A DNA stretch of 64,000 bases, from assembly GCA_016584495.1 (NCBI GenBank), contig WAID01000013.1, positions 2,108,001-2,172,000 on the forward strand, in the 5' to 3' direction. The translations under genes were made by a program, and so were the position numbers. Positions within the stretch are counted from its first letter, which is position 1. Every line of letters starts with the position of its first letter. Below are positions 45,865 to 56,900 of the stretch, piece by piece. Under the pieces are notes generated by a model. The model worked only from the letters and a program-made list of their open reading frames with translations, did not search any database and had not been told where the DNA came from. Source of the DNA: Celoporthe dispersa. Lineage: Eukaryota; Ascomycota; Sordariomycetes; Diaporthales; Cryphonectriaceae.

Positions 45865-46577
45865 TTAGAAGATCAGCTTGAAGATATCGTGGGAGACGTA
45901 GAAGCTGCCGCTGCCGGGCTCCTGCATCAGGTGGAACGTCTGCGCGAACTTGAAGGGCTTCTCCAGGTCGCCGTCGACCTATCATTTCGAGAGCCAGAAA
46001 CTGTCAGCCTGCTGTCTTTCATGTTTGCGCTAGAACCCTTATTTTTTCTTTCCATGGCCTCTTGAGAAGATTCAATCCGTGCCTGGGCCGGGTCTTAGAA
46101 CGTACAACGATGAAGCCGGTGACCTGGATAAGGACACCACCATCCGCGAAGCCAGGCATGGGGTCGATGGTGCTGGTTTCGTGCTTCACGCTCTGGAAAG
46201 GCAGGTTCTAAAGTAGTTCAGAGAGGCATTAGCAACAGGCCCACTGTGGGATGAAGGAGGCGAGAGTCAGAAAGCAACAGGCTTCTAGGTAGGTTGGATT
46301 GGCTGGCAGAATCGTCGTGGCCGCGCAGCCCCAGCTCGCCCGCCCGACGTAGCTCGTGCGAGGTAGCTAGCGGTGATGGTAGACGCGATGAGGTAAGTAG
46401 GTATGTAGATACCTTCAGCTTGTCGACGATGGCAGCAACACCGATCACTGACGCGGACTCATAGGTAAGCATGCTGCTGTCGCGGTACAGTGTGGCGAGG
46501 CCCTCGCGATTGGTATCGAAGGTGCTGTAGTAGAACGGCACGAACTGGTTCGCGACGTCCTGGAAGTTGGCGGCCAT
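45865..46577 (-). CDS. NTF2: Nuclear transport factor 2 (NTF2), three exons
   Basis: NTF2 carries RanGDP back into the nucleus and binds FxFG nucleoporins. Exons (minus): 46577-46413, 46207-46106 and 45978-45865; 381 nt in frame, 126 aa, the usual family length. Sequence landmarks are MAANFQDVANQFVPFYYSTF, NREGLATLYRDSSMLTYES, SVIGVAAIVDKLK, NLPFQSVKHETSTIDPMPG, GGVLIQVTGFIVV and DGDLEKPFKFAQTFHLMQ, ending FYVSHDIFKLIF. The conserved acidic DGDLEKP and the hydrophobic DGGVLIQV strand shape the Ran-binding cavity. No frame errors. Confidence 0.95.
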
Positions 46578-47864
46578 CTTGCGTTTGTTGATGTGGTGCG
46601 ATGCGACACTCTCAGGGGTGGAGTTGAAAGGGGAAGGGAGGGAAGAGGTAGAGACAGCAGGTAGTAGCTGGCTACTTTTGTCGTCGGGTCGTTCCTCTTG
46701 TAAGAGTAGTGAGAGGTGAGTGCAAGATGGTGGTGGGTGGTGGGTTGGGTTGGGCTGCGGGGGGGCGCGATGCTGTCGATGTTTTGCAACCTTGGGGGCA
46801 GGGCGGCGGCGGGGTTCAGCAGAGTGCGGCCGCCTTCCGTTGGATCAGGCTGGGCTTGCTTGGTGGGCAAGGTGGGGTAAAAATACCAACCCCTGCCTGG
46901 GCACAGCGCCCTCCTCGGCGACTCAGAGGAGGGGAAGGGAGCTTCCGGGCGCTGCTGGGCTACCGCGAGCTGCAGCTTCTTGGGCCTTATTTTTCAACCT
47001 TGGGCAGCAAGCATTCCGATTGCGACAATTACCATGTACCTCTGTACTATTAGAAACTTTGCAGGAGAACCCAGGCAGCCTTGCATTCATTCGATAATGA
47101 TCTCACCGAAGCCCTCCTCACCCAACCTCCCAGAAAATTTAAAGAACAGAAAGTAGAAAAAGAAAAAGAAAGAGAAAGAGAAAAGAAGAGGTAGTGCATA
47201 GACGGCCTCAGTAACACATTAATCTGCGGACGCCAATCTTCTCCTCTGCTCAGACAGTGCCCATGAGGATAAGAAACCCTGCGGGGGGAGGGCGGCGAAA
47301 GCAAAGGAAAAAACGACAAAGAAAAAAAGAAAGGAGGAGGGAAAAAAAGATCTCATCTGTCATTAGCATTTGGACATTCATATATTATCTTGAATCGTTG
47401 TTTGGAGGAAGCCTAGCTATACTAATCTACTGTAACCTGCCGTGCTCGACAAGCGAATACTGTACCTACAAGGCTACAATAGCATATCACCGGTACTGAA
47501 AATATAGACTCCTGCCATTTCTCTTCGGCATGCTCACGTGATGGCTTCTTCCGCAGCTGCTGGTCTGTCCGTATAGCATTATCTACACACCCTCAAGTCA
47601 AAGCTGCCTGTCCTCTACAGTCCTGCAGCGCCTACATGGAGCGGCCCACAGAGGCTCAGAGGCAGTTCACTGCACTGCAAGGGATAGGTGGATATACCAC
47701 GGAAATACTACTCTAGTACACAAAAAGAGTACCACTAATTTTTCATTACCTAAAACTCCATAGACGAAAGAAGCCCTGAGAAAAGCAGCCATACCACCAA
47801 AAACACACCTCCTCGCGCCGATGACGACGGCGATGACGACGACGACGAATACCACGACCACCAC
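46578..47864. other. Spacer between NTF2 and MET10
   Basis: NTF2 promoter and MET10 3' flank. I see no gene. The (TCG/ACG)n-like GATGACGACG repeat at 47818-47850 lies just after the MET10 stop. Confidence 0.5.
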
Positions 47865-50800
47865 CTAGTAAACCTCGAGCACGTACCGCCCATCCTCCTT
47901 CAGCCTCTCGATCTCCTTCCTAGGGTCGACCTTCTTGCCAGCCTCCTTGGCCTCGGCGGCGATGGCCTCCTGCAGCACGGCCGTGACATCGGGAACAGGC
48001 CACGTGGGCCCGCACAAGTAGAAGCTGCCCTCCTCCTTGATGTAGGCGTCGACGATGGCGCTCATGCTCTCGCGCATGCGGTCCTGGATATAAATCTTCT
48101 GGGGTTGATCACGACTGAAGGCGGCACCGAGCAGGGTGATGACGCCGGCGTCGACGTAGGCCTCCCACTCCTCACCGTACAGGTACTCCTCGCGCTGGTG
48201 TCGAGAGCCCATGTACAGCAGGATGGCGCCAATCTCCTTGCCCTGGGCCTTCTGCATCGCGCGGTACTGCACAAAGGCGCGGAAGGGAGCCAGGCCTGTG
48301 CCCAACCCCGCCATGATGAGGGGCGCCGTGTCCTTCGCAGGCAGCTTCATCACGCTCGGCTTGACCGACACCGTCACGGCCGCGCCCACAGGCAGCGTCG
48401 ACAAGTACCGCGTCGCCTGGCCCGTCCTCGTGCGGCCCCTGTTGTCGACCCAGTCCACGACCACGATCATCAGCGACACCGAGTTGGGCGTGACCGCCTG
48501 CGCCGAGGCGATCGAGTACTCGCGGCGCTTGAGAGGCGCCACCAGCCGCACGAGGTCGTGGAACGCAGGCCGCGCCGAGCTGAACTCGGCCAGCACGTCG
48601 GCGTACGTGTCCATGTCGACCTCGGACCGCCGCTTGAACTCGTCCGCGCCGTCCTTGCCGCCCAGGGCCGCGAGCTTCTTCTGCTCCAGCTCGTCAGCGG
48701 CGAACTCGGCCAGCTGCTCGTAGAACCGCTTGGGCACCTTGCCCAGGATGTCGATGTTCTGCACGAGCGCCTGGTACACGGTGCGGGTCTCGAGGGCCAG
48801 CGGGTCCTCGCGCGAGGGGACCTGCACGAGGTCGTCGGCGTTGAGGCCGTACGAGGTGATAAAGTCGAGTACCTGCGCAGGGTCGTTGTCCGCGTGCACG
48901 CCCAGCGCCTCGCCGATGTTGTAGGTCACGCCCGACGTGCCGAGGTCGAACTCGATGTGGAAGATGTTGCGGTCGTAGGTGAGCGGCGTGAGGCGGCGGT
49001 TCTCCTTGACATGCACCGTGGCCGTCTTGACCGGGAGGTCCGGGCGCAGCGATGACTGCGTGCCGTACGCCTCCCTAAAGGCGAGCGCCTTGGCCGCCGA
49101 CGCCCAGCTGCTCAGCTGGAGGTCCTCCTCGGGCTCCTCCTTGTCGAAGCCGACGAAGGCGCTCGTCTTGATGGTGCTGGCCAGGGCGGGTGCGGCGTAG
49201 TCGGCTGGGAGCTCAGCCCAGGACGCCGGGACCTCGACCTGGCGGAGGCACTGGTTGAGCACATCGCGGCATTCCTGAACCGTGTCCTCGCGCGGCGCAG
49301 AGAGGTTCTTGGCGACGTCGATGGCGCCGTCAGGCCTGGCGACCCGCAGGAAGGCGAGCTCAACCAGCAGCTCCAGGTTGGTCTCCAGGGCTGGGGAGTA
49401 GGAAGAGTCGAGGACAAAGAGGTGCACGGCCTTCTCCAGGATGGCCTTCCTGACTGCGGGAGATAGGCGCTTCTCGAGCTCCTCGTTGTCCTTGAGACCC
49501 GGCAGCCTCAGCAGGAGCCTGCCGCCGTCTCTGACGCCCTTCAGGACATCCACGTCCTGCAGGAGCTTCTCCTCGCCCACGTACGTTACGTTAGCCTCGT
49601 CCACGGCGTAGGGCGCCTCGATGGTCTTCTTGGAGCTGCGGATGTCGGTACGGATGATACCGCCCTGGATCAGGTTGTCGTGCGTCTCGTGCACGTAGAC
49701 GTTGCTCGACGACTCGCGCGTGAAGAACTTGCCGACCACCGCGGGTGAGTTGACTGCGGCCGAGTTGTCCACGTCCCAGAAGCTGTACTGCTCCACCTGG
49801 CCAGACAGCAGGACCGACGGGCCGCTGCCGCTGCTGCCGCCGTCCTTGCTGATGAGCTTCTGGAAGACCGAGCGGAAGCTGGCGGGCGTCAGGGACTCCG
49901 ACGCGGCGTACTTGACATCCGTGACGACGGGTGCCTGCGTCCACTTGCTGGAGAAGCAGACGGCAGTGAGGACGTCCGAGTGCAGGATCGACTGGACGGC
50001 GGCGTCCTCGACCTCGGACGCGTTGGCGACCTGGCCCAAGACGGCGACCTGGCGGACGGAGGTAGGGAGGGTGCTGAGGAAGGCCTCCTCCACGAAGGGC
50101 CGGTACAGGCGTACGCTGATGGCGCCGACCTTCTTCCCCTCGGCGGCGAGCTGGGAGACCACCTGGCTGGCGATCTGCGCCTCGACGCTGCCGAAGACAA
50201 CAAGCACGGTATCGGCGTCCTCGTCACCAAAGTACTCAAAGGGCTTGTAGTCGGTGCCAAGTTCGCCATTGAAGGCATCCAGCAGGGCCAGGACCTTGCC
50301 TGCGGCGTCAAGATGGGTGCTGAGGCCCTTGACGTGCGCGGACAGGTTGGTGTAGACGTCCCGGATGCCGACCTCGCCCAGGGCATCGATGACGCGCAGG
50401 GTCTCGCGTGAGGTGCGGATGCCGTCGTAGATGTGCACACTGGGCATGATGTGGGCCATCAGGGTGGCCAGCAGGGCCATGTGCTGGGCCTCGTAGGCGG
50501 ACGAACTGCCGACCAGGCCCAGCCCCAGGTCCTCGGCGAGCTGCAGGGCAGCGCCGTAGCCAGGGACCAGGCCGTGCTCGTCGGCGTACTCAGCGGCGGC
50601 GACGTGGGCCACAAAGGGGCTAGCGACGCTGTACAGAAGGCTGAGCTGGTCGAGGGCGCCGCGCAGGCTGCGCAGGCTCAGGCTGGGGGCCAGCAGGGTC
50701 TGGGGGATGTGGCGGCGGGCGAGGTCAAAGTCGCTCGAGAACATGTAGCCCAGGGCGAAGGCGCCGGCGCCGGCACGGGTCTGCAGCGAGTGGACGGCGG

Positions 50801-51086
50801 TGGTAGAGGCGTGGATGTTGGGCTCGGCGGTACGGGACCACTCGCGCACGGCGACGTCCAGGTCAAAGGTATCTGGGGAGTAGGAGAAGATCTTGTCGGA
50901 GAGCTTGTAGGCGACCTGCTGGACGAGCAGCTGGGCCGTCACGTAGGTCGGGCCGTTGATGGAGGCGAGAGGCACCATCTGGCCGAGGGGGAGGGTGGCG
51001 GCGAGCTTGGTGAAGGTGGGCGCCGTGCCGACCTGCTCCTCGGAGGCCAGGGCGGTCGCCCCAGACTCTGCATGCTTGAGCTGCAT
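47865..51086 (-). CDS. MET10: Sulfite reductase [NADPH] flavoprotein (alpha) subunit
   Basis: Transfers electrons from NADPH through FAD/FMN to the siroheme subunit that reduces sulfite to sulfide in cysteine/methionine synthesis. Single exon, 1073 aa from MQLKHAESGATALASEEQVG. The longer frame extends upstream through a GT repeat, which I take as leader. The N-terminal half resembles a pyruvate:ferredoxin-oxidoreductase-type domain, as in yeast Met10. The C-terminal half is the ferredoxin-reductase module. It shows RNIFHIEFDLGTSGVTYNIG, the FAD motif RREYSIASAQ, the pyrophosphate motif MAGLGTGLAPFRAFVQYR, MGSRHQREEYLYGEEW, the NADPH-side YLCGPTWPVPDV and a final ERLKEDGRYVLEVY with the terminal aromatic residue. 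No frame errors over 3.2 kb. It is transcribed divergently from the copper ATPase, 2.8 kb away. Confidence 0.95.
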   Translation of the reverse strand: MQLKHAESGATALASEEQVGTAPTFTKLAATLPLGQMVPLASINGPTYVTAQLLVQQVAYKLSDKIFSYSPDTFDLDVAVREWSRTAEPNIHASTTAVHSLQTRAGAGAFALGYMFSSDFDLARRHIPQTLLAPSLSLRSLRGALDQLSLLYSVASPFVAHVAAAEYADEHGLVPGYGAALQLAEDLGLGLVGSSSAYEAQHMALLATLMAHIMPSVHIYDGIRTSRETLRVIDALGEVGIRDVYTNLSAHVKGLSTHLDAAGKVLALLDAFNGELGTDYKPFEYFGDEDADTVLVVFGSVEAQIASQVVSQLAAEGKKVGAISVRLYRPFVEEAFLSTLPTSVRQVAVLGQVANASEVEDAAVQSILHSDVLTAVCFSSKWTQAPVVTDVKYAASESLTPASFRSVFQKLISKDGGSSGSGPSVLLSGQVEQYSFWDVDNSAAVNSPAVVGKFFTRESSSNVYVHETHDNLIQGGIIRTDIRSSKKTIEAPYAVDEANVTYVGEEKLLQDVDVLKGVRDGGRLLLRLPGLKDNEELEKRLSPAVRKAILEKAVHLFVLDSSYSPALETNLELLVELAFLRVARPDGAIDVAKNLSAPREDTVQECRDVLNQCLRQVEVPASWAELPADYAAPALASTIKTSAFVGFDKEEPEEDLQLSSWASAAKALAFREAYGTQSSLRPDLPVKTATVHVKENRRLTPLTYDRNIFHIEFDLGTSGVTYNIGEALGVHADNDPAQVLDFITSYGLNADDLVQVPSREDPLALETRTVYQALVQNIDILGKVPKRFYEQLAEFAADELEQKKLAALGGKDGADEFKRRSEVDMDTYADVLAEFSSARPAFHDLVRLVAPLKRREYSIASAQAVTPNSVSLMIVVVDWVDNRGRTRTGQATRYLSTLPVGAAVTVSVKPSVMKLPAKDTAPLIMAGLGTGLAPFRAFVQYRAMQKAQGKEIGAILLYMGSRHQREEYLYGEEWEAYVDAGVITLLGAAFSRDQPQKIYIQDRMRESMSAIVDAYIKEEGSFYLCGPTWPVPDVTAVLQEAIAAEAKEAGKKVDPRKEIERLKEDGRYVLEVY

Positions 51087-51120
51087 GGTGGTGTTGACGG
51101 GAGGGATATACGAGGGAAGG

Positions 51121-51144
51121 GTGTGTGTGTGTGTGTGTGTGTGT
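51121..51144. repeat. (GT)12 tract in the MET10 leader
   Basis: Twelve GT units 35 bp upstream of the chosen MET10 start codon. In the alternative upstream frame this would encode a Thr-His repeat, which supports its being untranslated. Confidence 0.85.
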
Positions 51145-51240
51145 ATGTACTGATGAAGAACACCCTCGATGTCGTAAGTGAGTGCCAACAACGTCCACAA
51201 GCAGCAGCTTACAGACAAGAGTCACTACTCCCCACTCACG

Positions 51241-51250
51241 ATGATATCAC
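51241..51250. promoter_or_regulatory. Near-consensus CYS3/MetR-type site upstream of MET10
   Basis: ATGATATCAC matches nine of ten positions of the palindromic site ATGRYRYCAT bound by the fungal sulfur regulator CYS3/MetR. It lies 155 bp upstream of the MET10 start, where such a site would be expected. A single 9/10 match can arise by chance. Confidence 0.4.
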
Positions 51251-52847
51251 GATGAAAAGGGGATAGAGACCTATGGGCGTGGAGAGGAGGTGGGTGAGGT
51301 AAGGAAAAGGGCTGAGAGACTGAGATTTAGATACTGTCTGCTATTAGAAATATCTGTCTCCCACGCTTTCGCTCTCTAATCACCACCGCAACCAACCCAA
51401 CGAACGACCCACGAAAGACCCTCCCCCAGGCCCTGGTGGTTTCTTAGCCCCCGCGCGACCGGAGAAGTTCCTCTCCCAGCCTGACAAAGCAAGAGCAGAA
51501 AGAGAGAGGAAGGGCATGATCTATGGACCCAGCCCTCTCCCTCCTCCTGGATCAGAAATTTTCTTTCCGCCGCGCCGTGTGCGATGGGCCGTCGAAGGGC
51601 CCAGCAAGCATTTGTAAACCCAGCTCGTTTTGGCATTAGATCAGGTCGTGAGAGAATTGCGCCATCAGCAGCCAATCAGAGACGGGGTGAAGTCCCAATG
51701 CGGGAAGTTCTCAGGCTTGCCGCGCCTCGGCGGCGGCCAAGGGAACCGGCACTGGCAGGCTGGGTGGTGGCGGCAAAACTGGGGAAAACTCGGAAGGCTG
51801 AAGGCTGTCGGTGCGGGAGCGCCGGAAACAGGTCGTGCGTACCGAGCCGGCCGATGGGATTAGTTTATGTCGTGCTTTGGAGAGTTTAAGTGGTGGTAAA
51901 AGGAAGGGCCCCAAGGGTGAGATGAGACGTGAGCAGATGGCGACATGTTTGGAGGATATGGCGAAAAGCTCTCCATCCTGCGAGGTGATGACGATGTTGA
52001 CCAGGCATATACCATGGCACTTTCGAGTGTCAGTGAGGCTGGAAAATAGAGTGGGGCCACATAGATGATGAGGTGTTAGGGCGTATATGTTGTCTCTCAC
52101 GTGTCTCTGTACCCTTTCTCTCCCCCGATTTCAGCACTCTCGCTACCACGGAAGAGACAATTGCTGGACAAGGCACCCTTTTTTTTTTTTTTTTTTTTTT
52201 TTCGATTTCCCCTCCATCTGACTTGCCCTCAAATCGTTGATGATTCCTTGCCGGCTCAGGACGTATGAAGAGTTGACAAACCCACAATACACTCAGGAGC
52301 ATTTGCATGTGATGAATCGAGGGCGGTCAAGGGCTGAACAGGCCTTGTGGTCTGAGACTGATCCTTGCCTGCAAAGAAAGACGTCGCGCTCAAGGTTGAA
52401 GACGTCATGTCGACGCGGACAGCCAGGCTCCGAGTCGCCCACACGTACAAATCTTTTGAGACCCAGACTTCGGTTCTCGTCTTGTTGGAAAGCAAACAAT
52501 CTGCTTGGATTCATTGCCCTCATTGGCCCTCGTCTCCGACCAGCCAGATCAACACCATGGCCCTACTATGGTATATTTCCTCGATTATGAGGAACTGACT
52601 GGTATGTAGAGGCAAATCGATAACGACAAATCTTCAGAAAGGAAAGAATCAGGAGAAGGAGAAAGAGCAAAGAGAGGCCCGCATGCGGCTCGTCAGCGTG
52701 GCTCGTTCCGTTCGGCACCAGCCGAAGCGCAGCGCCAGCCTGGCGTGGAGATGGGCGTGCGTAAAGAGTAGTAAGTACTTGAGCAACCAGGACGAGTGTC
52801 ACACTCATCTGGTCCTGTCTCGCATCTCTCTCCCTCTCTTCCTCTCG

Positions 52848-52884
<37 letters not shown>

Positions 52885-53922
52885 CCAGGTTTGGATACGA
52901 AGAAATTATCTTTGTCGTCATTATCATTATCATCAATTTCCTGCTGTCCTCTCAAGTGAACGGCTGTTTCATTAGTGGTGTATGTTATGTTCAGTATGAG
53001 CATTCGACCTTAGGCACTAGCCAATCATGAGCTGCCTCCGTTCGTCCTGAGATGTTGCCAAAGGGAAGTCAGTCATTTGGCATACATATTTTTGCATACC
53101 CATCCCTTTCCGAGGGCTGAAGTGATGTCCAGGATCAATATAAAACAACTCAGTCTCGAGAGGCGGAAACAAAGGAAAAAAAAATAATAACAAGGAAGCA
53201 AAGAAAGACGGATGACTAAACATGGCCCAGGATGACCAGTCCCGCTAATGACAGGGTTGAGCCCCACCCGGACCATGTCTCGACTACGCGAAAACAACGC
53301 TTGTATCAGGATGATGATGGCGCTGCGGCTTTTGTGCGGAAACCTCAACCAGTCAACAGTGTCTAGGAAGCCTTTTTATATTTCAAATGCATGTCTGCCC
53401 GAGAGACAGAGCGATCTACGCCTTTCTGAATTCCATGATCACAAATCCTAATCTTTCCTCGAGAGAATCATCCAGAACAGTCGGCGGCCTGGGTTGATTA
53501 GTATCTGCTGTGTCGCTCCTGCATAAAGCCTACCAAGTACTTACCGCTGCTTCCCTGTTCTCAAACGAGTCACCACTTATTGTCATTGATGTTAGCTACA
53601 CGCAAACCCCTTGAAACGAACATCGCCAACCACGCTTCAGTCTCTGGACAACCTCTCATCGCAGCCCCGCTCCGCATTCCAATTCAGGTACTGCAGCAGA
53701 CGACCCGGAACAACAGAATAATAGGCTCTGTGCAGAGTTAATCTCACCGGCAGAATTGGCACCCGCCAATTGCACTGCCGTGCGACATTGTACCAACCCG
53801 ATCCACCACGTCTCTCACTCTACACGAGACCACAACCCCTACAGGGTGACCTCTCTCCAGTCAGCCGCGTGACCTTACCCGTCGTCGCCGTGATTCCAAG
53901 GGTCACACACACCACGGTCAAG

Positions 53923-56900
53923 ATGCCCTCTTCATCTAAACGAGCCGCCGGGTCCAGCGGTGGTGGTGGTGGCCGTCGTCCTCGTCCTCCCCCTACGTCC
54001 GGTGCTGCTGTCGTCGTCAAAACCTCGTACAGCGTCTCGAATCTGCACTGTCCCACCTGCGTCACAGCCATCAGGCACGAGCTGAAGGAGGCCTTTAGCG
54101 ACAGGATCCTATGGGTTTCGCCAAATATCGTCACTTCAGTCGTCACCGTGGAACATGATCCATCCGTCAAGATCAAGAAGATGGCTGATGTCTTAACCGA
54201 TGCCGGCTACGAGGTCTCTGGGGTCTCTACCTCTGCTGATGATTCAGAGGACGCCTCGTCTCAGATAAACAACGCCACTGCCGCATCCCTACACGACGGA
54301 AAGACCCCAGAGACCCGTCCCGCACCCTACAGGGCACTTTCTACATGGTTGTCAGGGGATCATTCTCAGTCGGAAGCCGCCCGTGTTCATCTATTAAACT
54401 GTGAGCAGTGCCGCAACTCCCAAGGCACATCCACAAGGCCATGTCACATCCAGACACAGGATGGTGCCGCTTCACCACCACCGTCGTCATCTTCAGCCGA
54501 TGCCCAGCACCCAGAGCCAGCTACCGCACAGAAACCAAACGACATGTCCCTCGTCACGGTGGATTCGGACGGCAGCAGCTCCTCAGCTGACAAGCAGTTA
54601 TGGCGGGCGACCTTGGTAGTGGGTGGCATGACATGCGCCGCCTGTGTCAACAACATCAAAAACACACTCGACGAGATAGAGTGGGTGACAGAATCCACAG
54701 TCAATCTCCTGTCCAACAGTGCAACAGTCGACTTCTACGGCAAGGGGCATGCCGACGATATAGTGGAAGCCATCGAGGACAGCGGCTACGAAGCACACCT
54801 GGACAGCGTCGAGCCTGTCGAGGGCGAGCAGGCTGAGACCCAGGAGAGGACCGTCGAGATCCTGCTGGGGGGCATCTATTGCTCACACTGCCCCGGCCGG
54901 GTCATCAGTAGTCTCGCTGGTTTCAGGCGACAGATCGACATCATCACCGAGCCGACCCAAGCAAGACCAGTCATGAAAATTGCTTACGTGCCCGAGGCTC
55001 CCAACTTTACCATCCGGCAGATACTCGCAGCTGTCGAGGCCGGTGACCCCGCCCTGCAGGTCTCCATCTATCATCCGCCAAGCCTGGAGGAGCGATCCAA
55101 GATGGCACAGCACCAGCATCAGCTCCGATTGCTCTACCGGGCCATACTCACATTCATCGTGGCCATCCCGACCTTCATCATTGGCGTTGTCTACATGTCT
55201 CTCGTTCCGGATCCCAACTCCTCCAAGGACTTCCTGACGAGGCCATGGGTTTCAGGCATCAGCCGCGCCCAGATCGCCATGTTCGTCCTGGCAACCCCTA
55301 TCTATTTCTTCGCGGCCGATGTGTTTCACACCAGGGCACTCAAAGAGATTAAGACTCTCTGGCGGCGAGGGAGCCAGATGCCCATCCTGCGACGGTTCTA
55401 TCGATTTGGCAGCATGAACACCCTGATGTCCCTAGGCACGACAATTGCATACGTGTCTTCGATAGCACAACTCATTGCAGCCGGAGTCAACAAGCCCGAC
55501 CATGTGAACGATCAGGAGTTCTATTTTGACTCGGTGGTGTTTTTGACCCTGTTCCTGCTCGTCGGAAGATGGATCGAGGCATACAGCAAGTCCAAGACCG
55601 GAGACGCGGTCACAGCTCTTGGCAGGCTACGTCCAACAGAGGCTGTGCTTGTCGAGCGCAAGGACGAAGGCAAGACGGAAGACAAGGTCGTCAAGGCTGA
55701 CCTGCTCGATTTCGGTGACACCGTCCGCATACGGCATGGCGCATCACCGCCGGCGGATGGTGTTGTCGTCGAGGGCGAGACCAGCTTTGACGAGTCTAGT
55801 CTTACTGGAGAGGCCCGGCTGATCAAGAAAGGCCCTGAGGATGCTGTCTATGCTGGCACCGTCAACAAGGACAAGCCGGTCGTCATCCGGATCACTGGCG
55901 TGGCCGGCACCTCGATGCTTGACCAGATCGTCAAGGTTGTCCGCGAAGGCCAGACAAAGCGCGCTCCCATGGAGCAGATCGCAGACGTCCTGACCACTTA
56001 TTTCGTCCCTGTCGTGACCCTGATCGCCATCGTCACCTGGCTCATCTGGATGATCCTTGGGCTCAGCGGCGTGATACCTGACGAGTATCTAGACGTTACC
56101 TCGGGTGGCTGGGTCGCCTTCTCCCTACAATTTGCCATCGCTGTCTTCGTGGTCGCCTGCCCTTGCGGTCTGGGGCTTGCGGCACCAACGGCCATCTTTG
56201 TCGGTGGCGGGCTCGCTGCTAAGCACGGCATCCTCGCCAAGGGAGGAGGTGAGGCCTTCGAGAAGGCGAGCCGGATCGATTGTGTCGTTTTCGACAAGAC
56301 GGGAACCCTCACCGAGGGAGGCCTGCCGAGCATCACAGACTCGACGATCTTTCCTGATCCTAGCGCTTTCCCCAAAGAGCAGACGTCCACCATGCTAGCC
56401 GCCCTGAAGGCTGTTGAAGAGAGCAGCAGTCACCCTATTGCGAAGGCCATTGTATCGTTCTGTGCTGAGAAGGAGCTTGACCCCAGCGTCCACACCACAG
56501 ATGTGCAGGAGGAACCTGGCAGGGGCTTGAAGGCCGCATTCTCGAGTGGAGAAGCCTATGAGATGCTGGTCGGCAACGAAGCCATGATGAAGGACCACGG
56601 GGTCGGTCTCTCGGAAAAGGTCGTTTCCATGACGGACACGTGGAAGAAGGAGGCCAAGTCCATTGCCCTGGTCGCCATGAGATCCGCATCGTCATCAGAG
56701 CCACACAAGATCGCCGCCGCCCTTGCCATCTCTGACCCTATTCGCCCCGAATCAGTCGATATCGTTCGCTCCCTCCAGTCTAGGGGCACACGCGTGTGGA
56801 TGCTCTCTGGCGACAATGAGGTGACCGCCCGCGCCGTCGCAACCCTCATCGGAATCCCGTCGGACCAAGTCATCTCGGGCGTCCTCCCGACGCAGAAGGC

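Larger units (their letters stand above)
51087..53922. other. Divergent upstream region of MET10 and CCC2
   Basis: 2.8 kb with no supported gene. Notable are T24 at 52179-52202, (TC)n at 52851-52881 and a CACGTG box near 52098. Both flanking genes have their promoters here. Confidence 0.5.

Noticed and set aside
48105..49055. Long plus-strand frame inside MET10
   Set aside because: Antisense shadow of a strongly conserved GC-rich coding region; composition is Val/Arg/Gly-rich without a domain.
53770..53922. N-terminal extension of the copper ATPase from the upstream in-frame ATG
   Set aside because: The extension is not like Ccc2 N-termini and the ATG at 53923 has a better context; kept only as an alternative.
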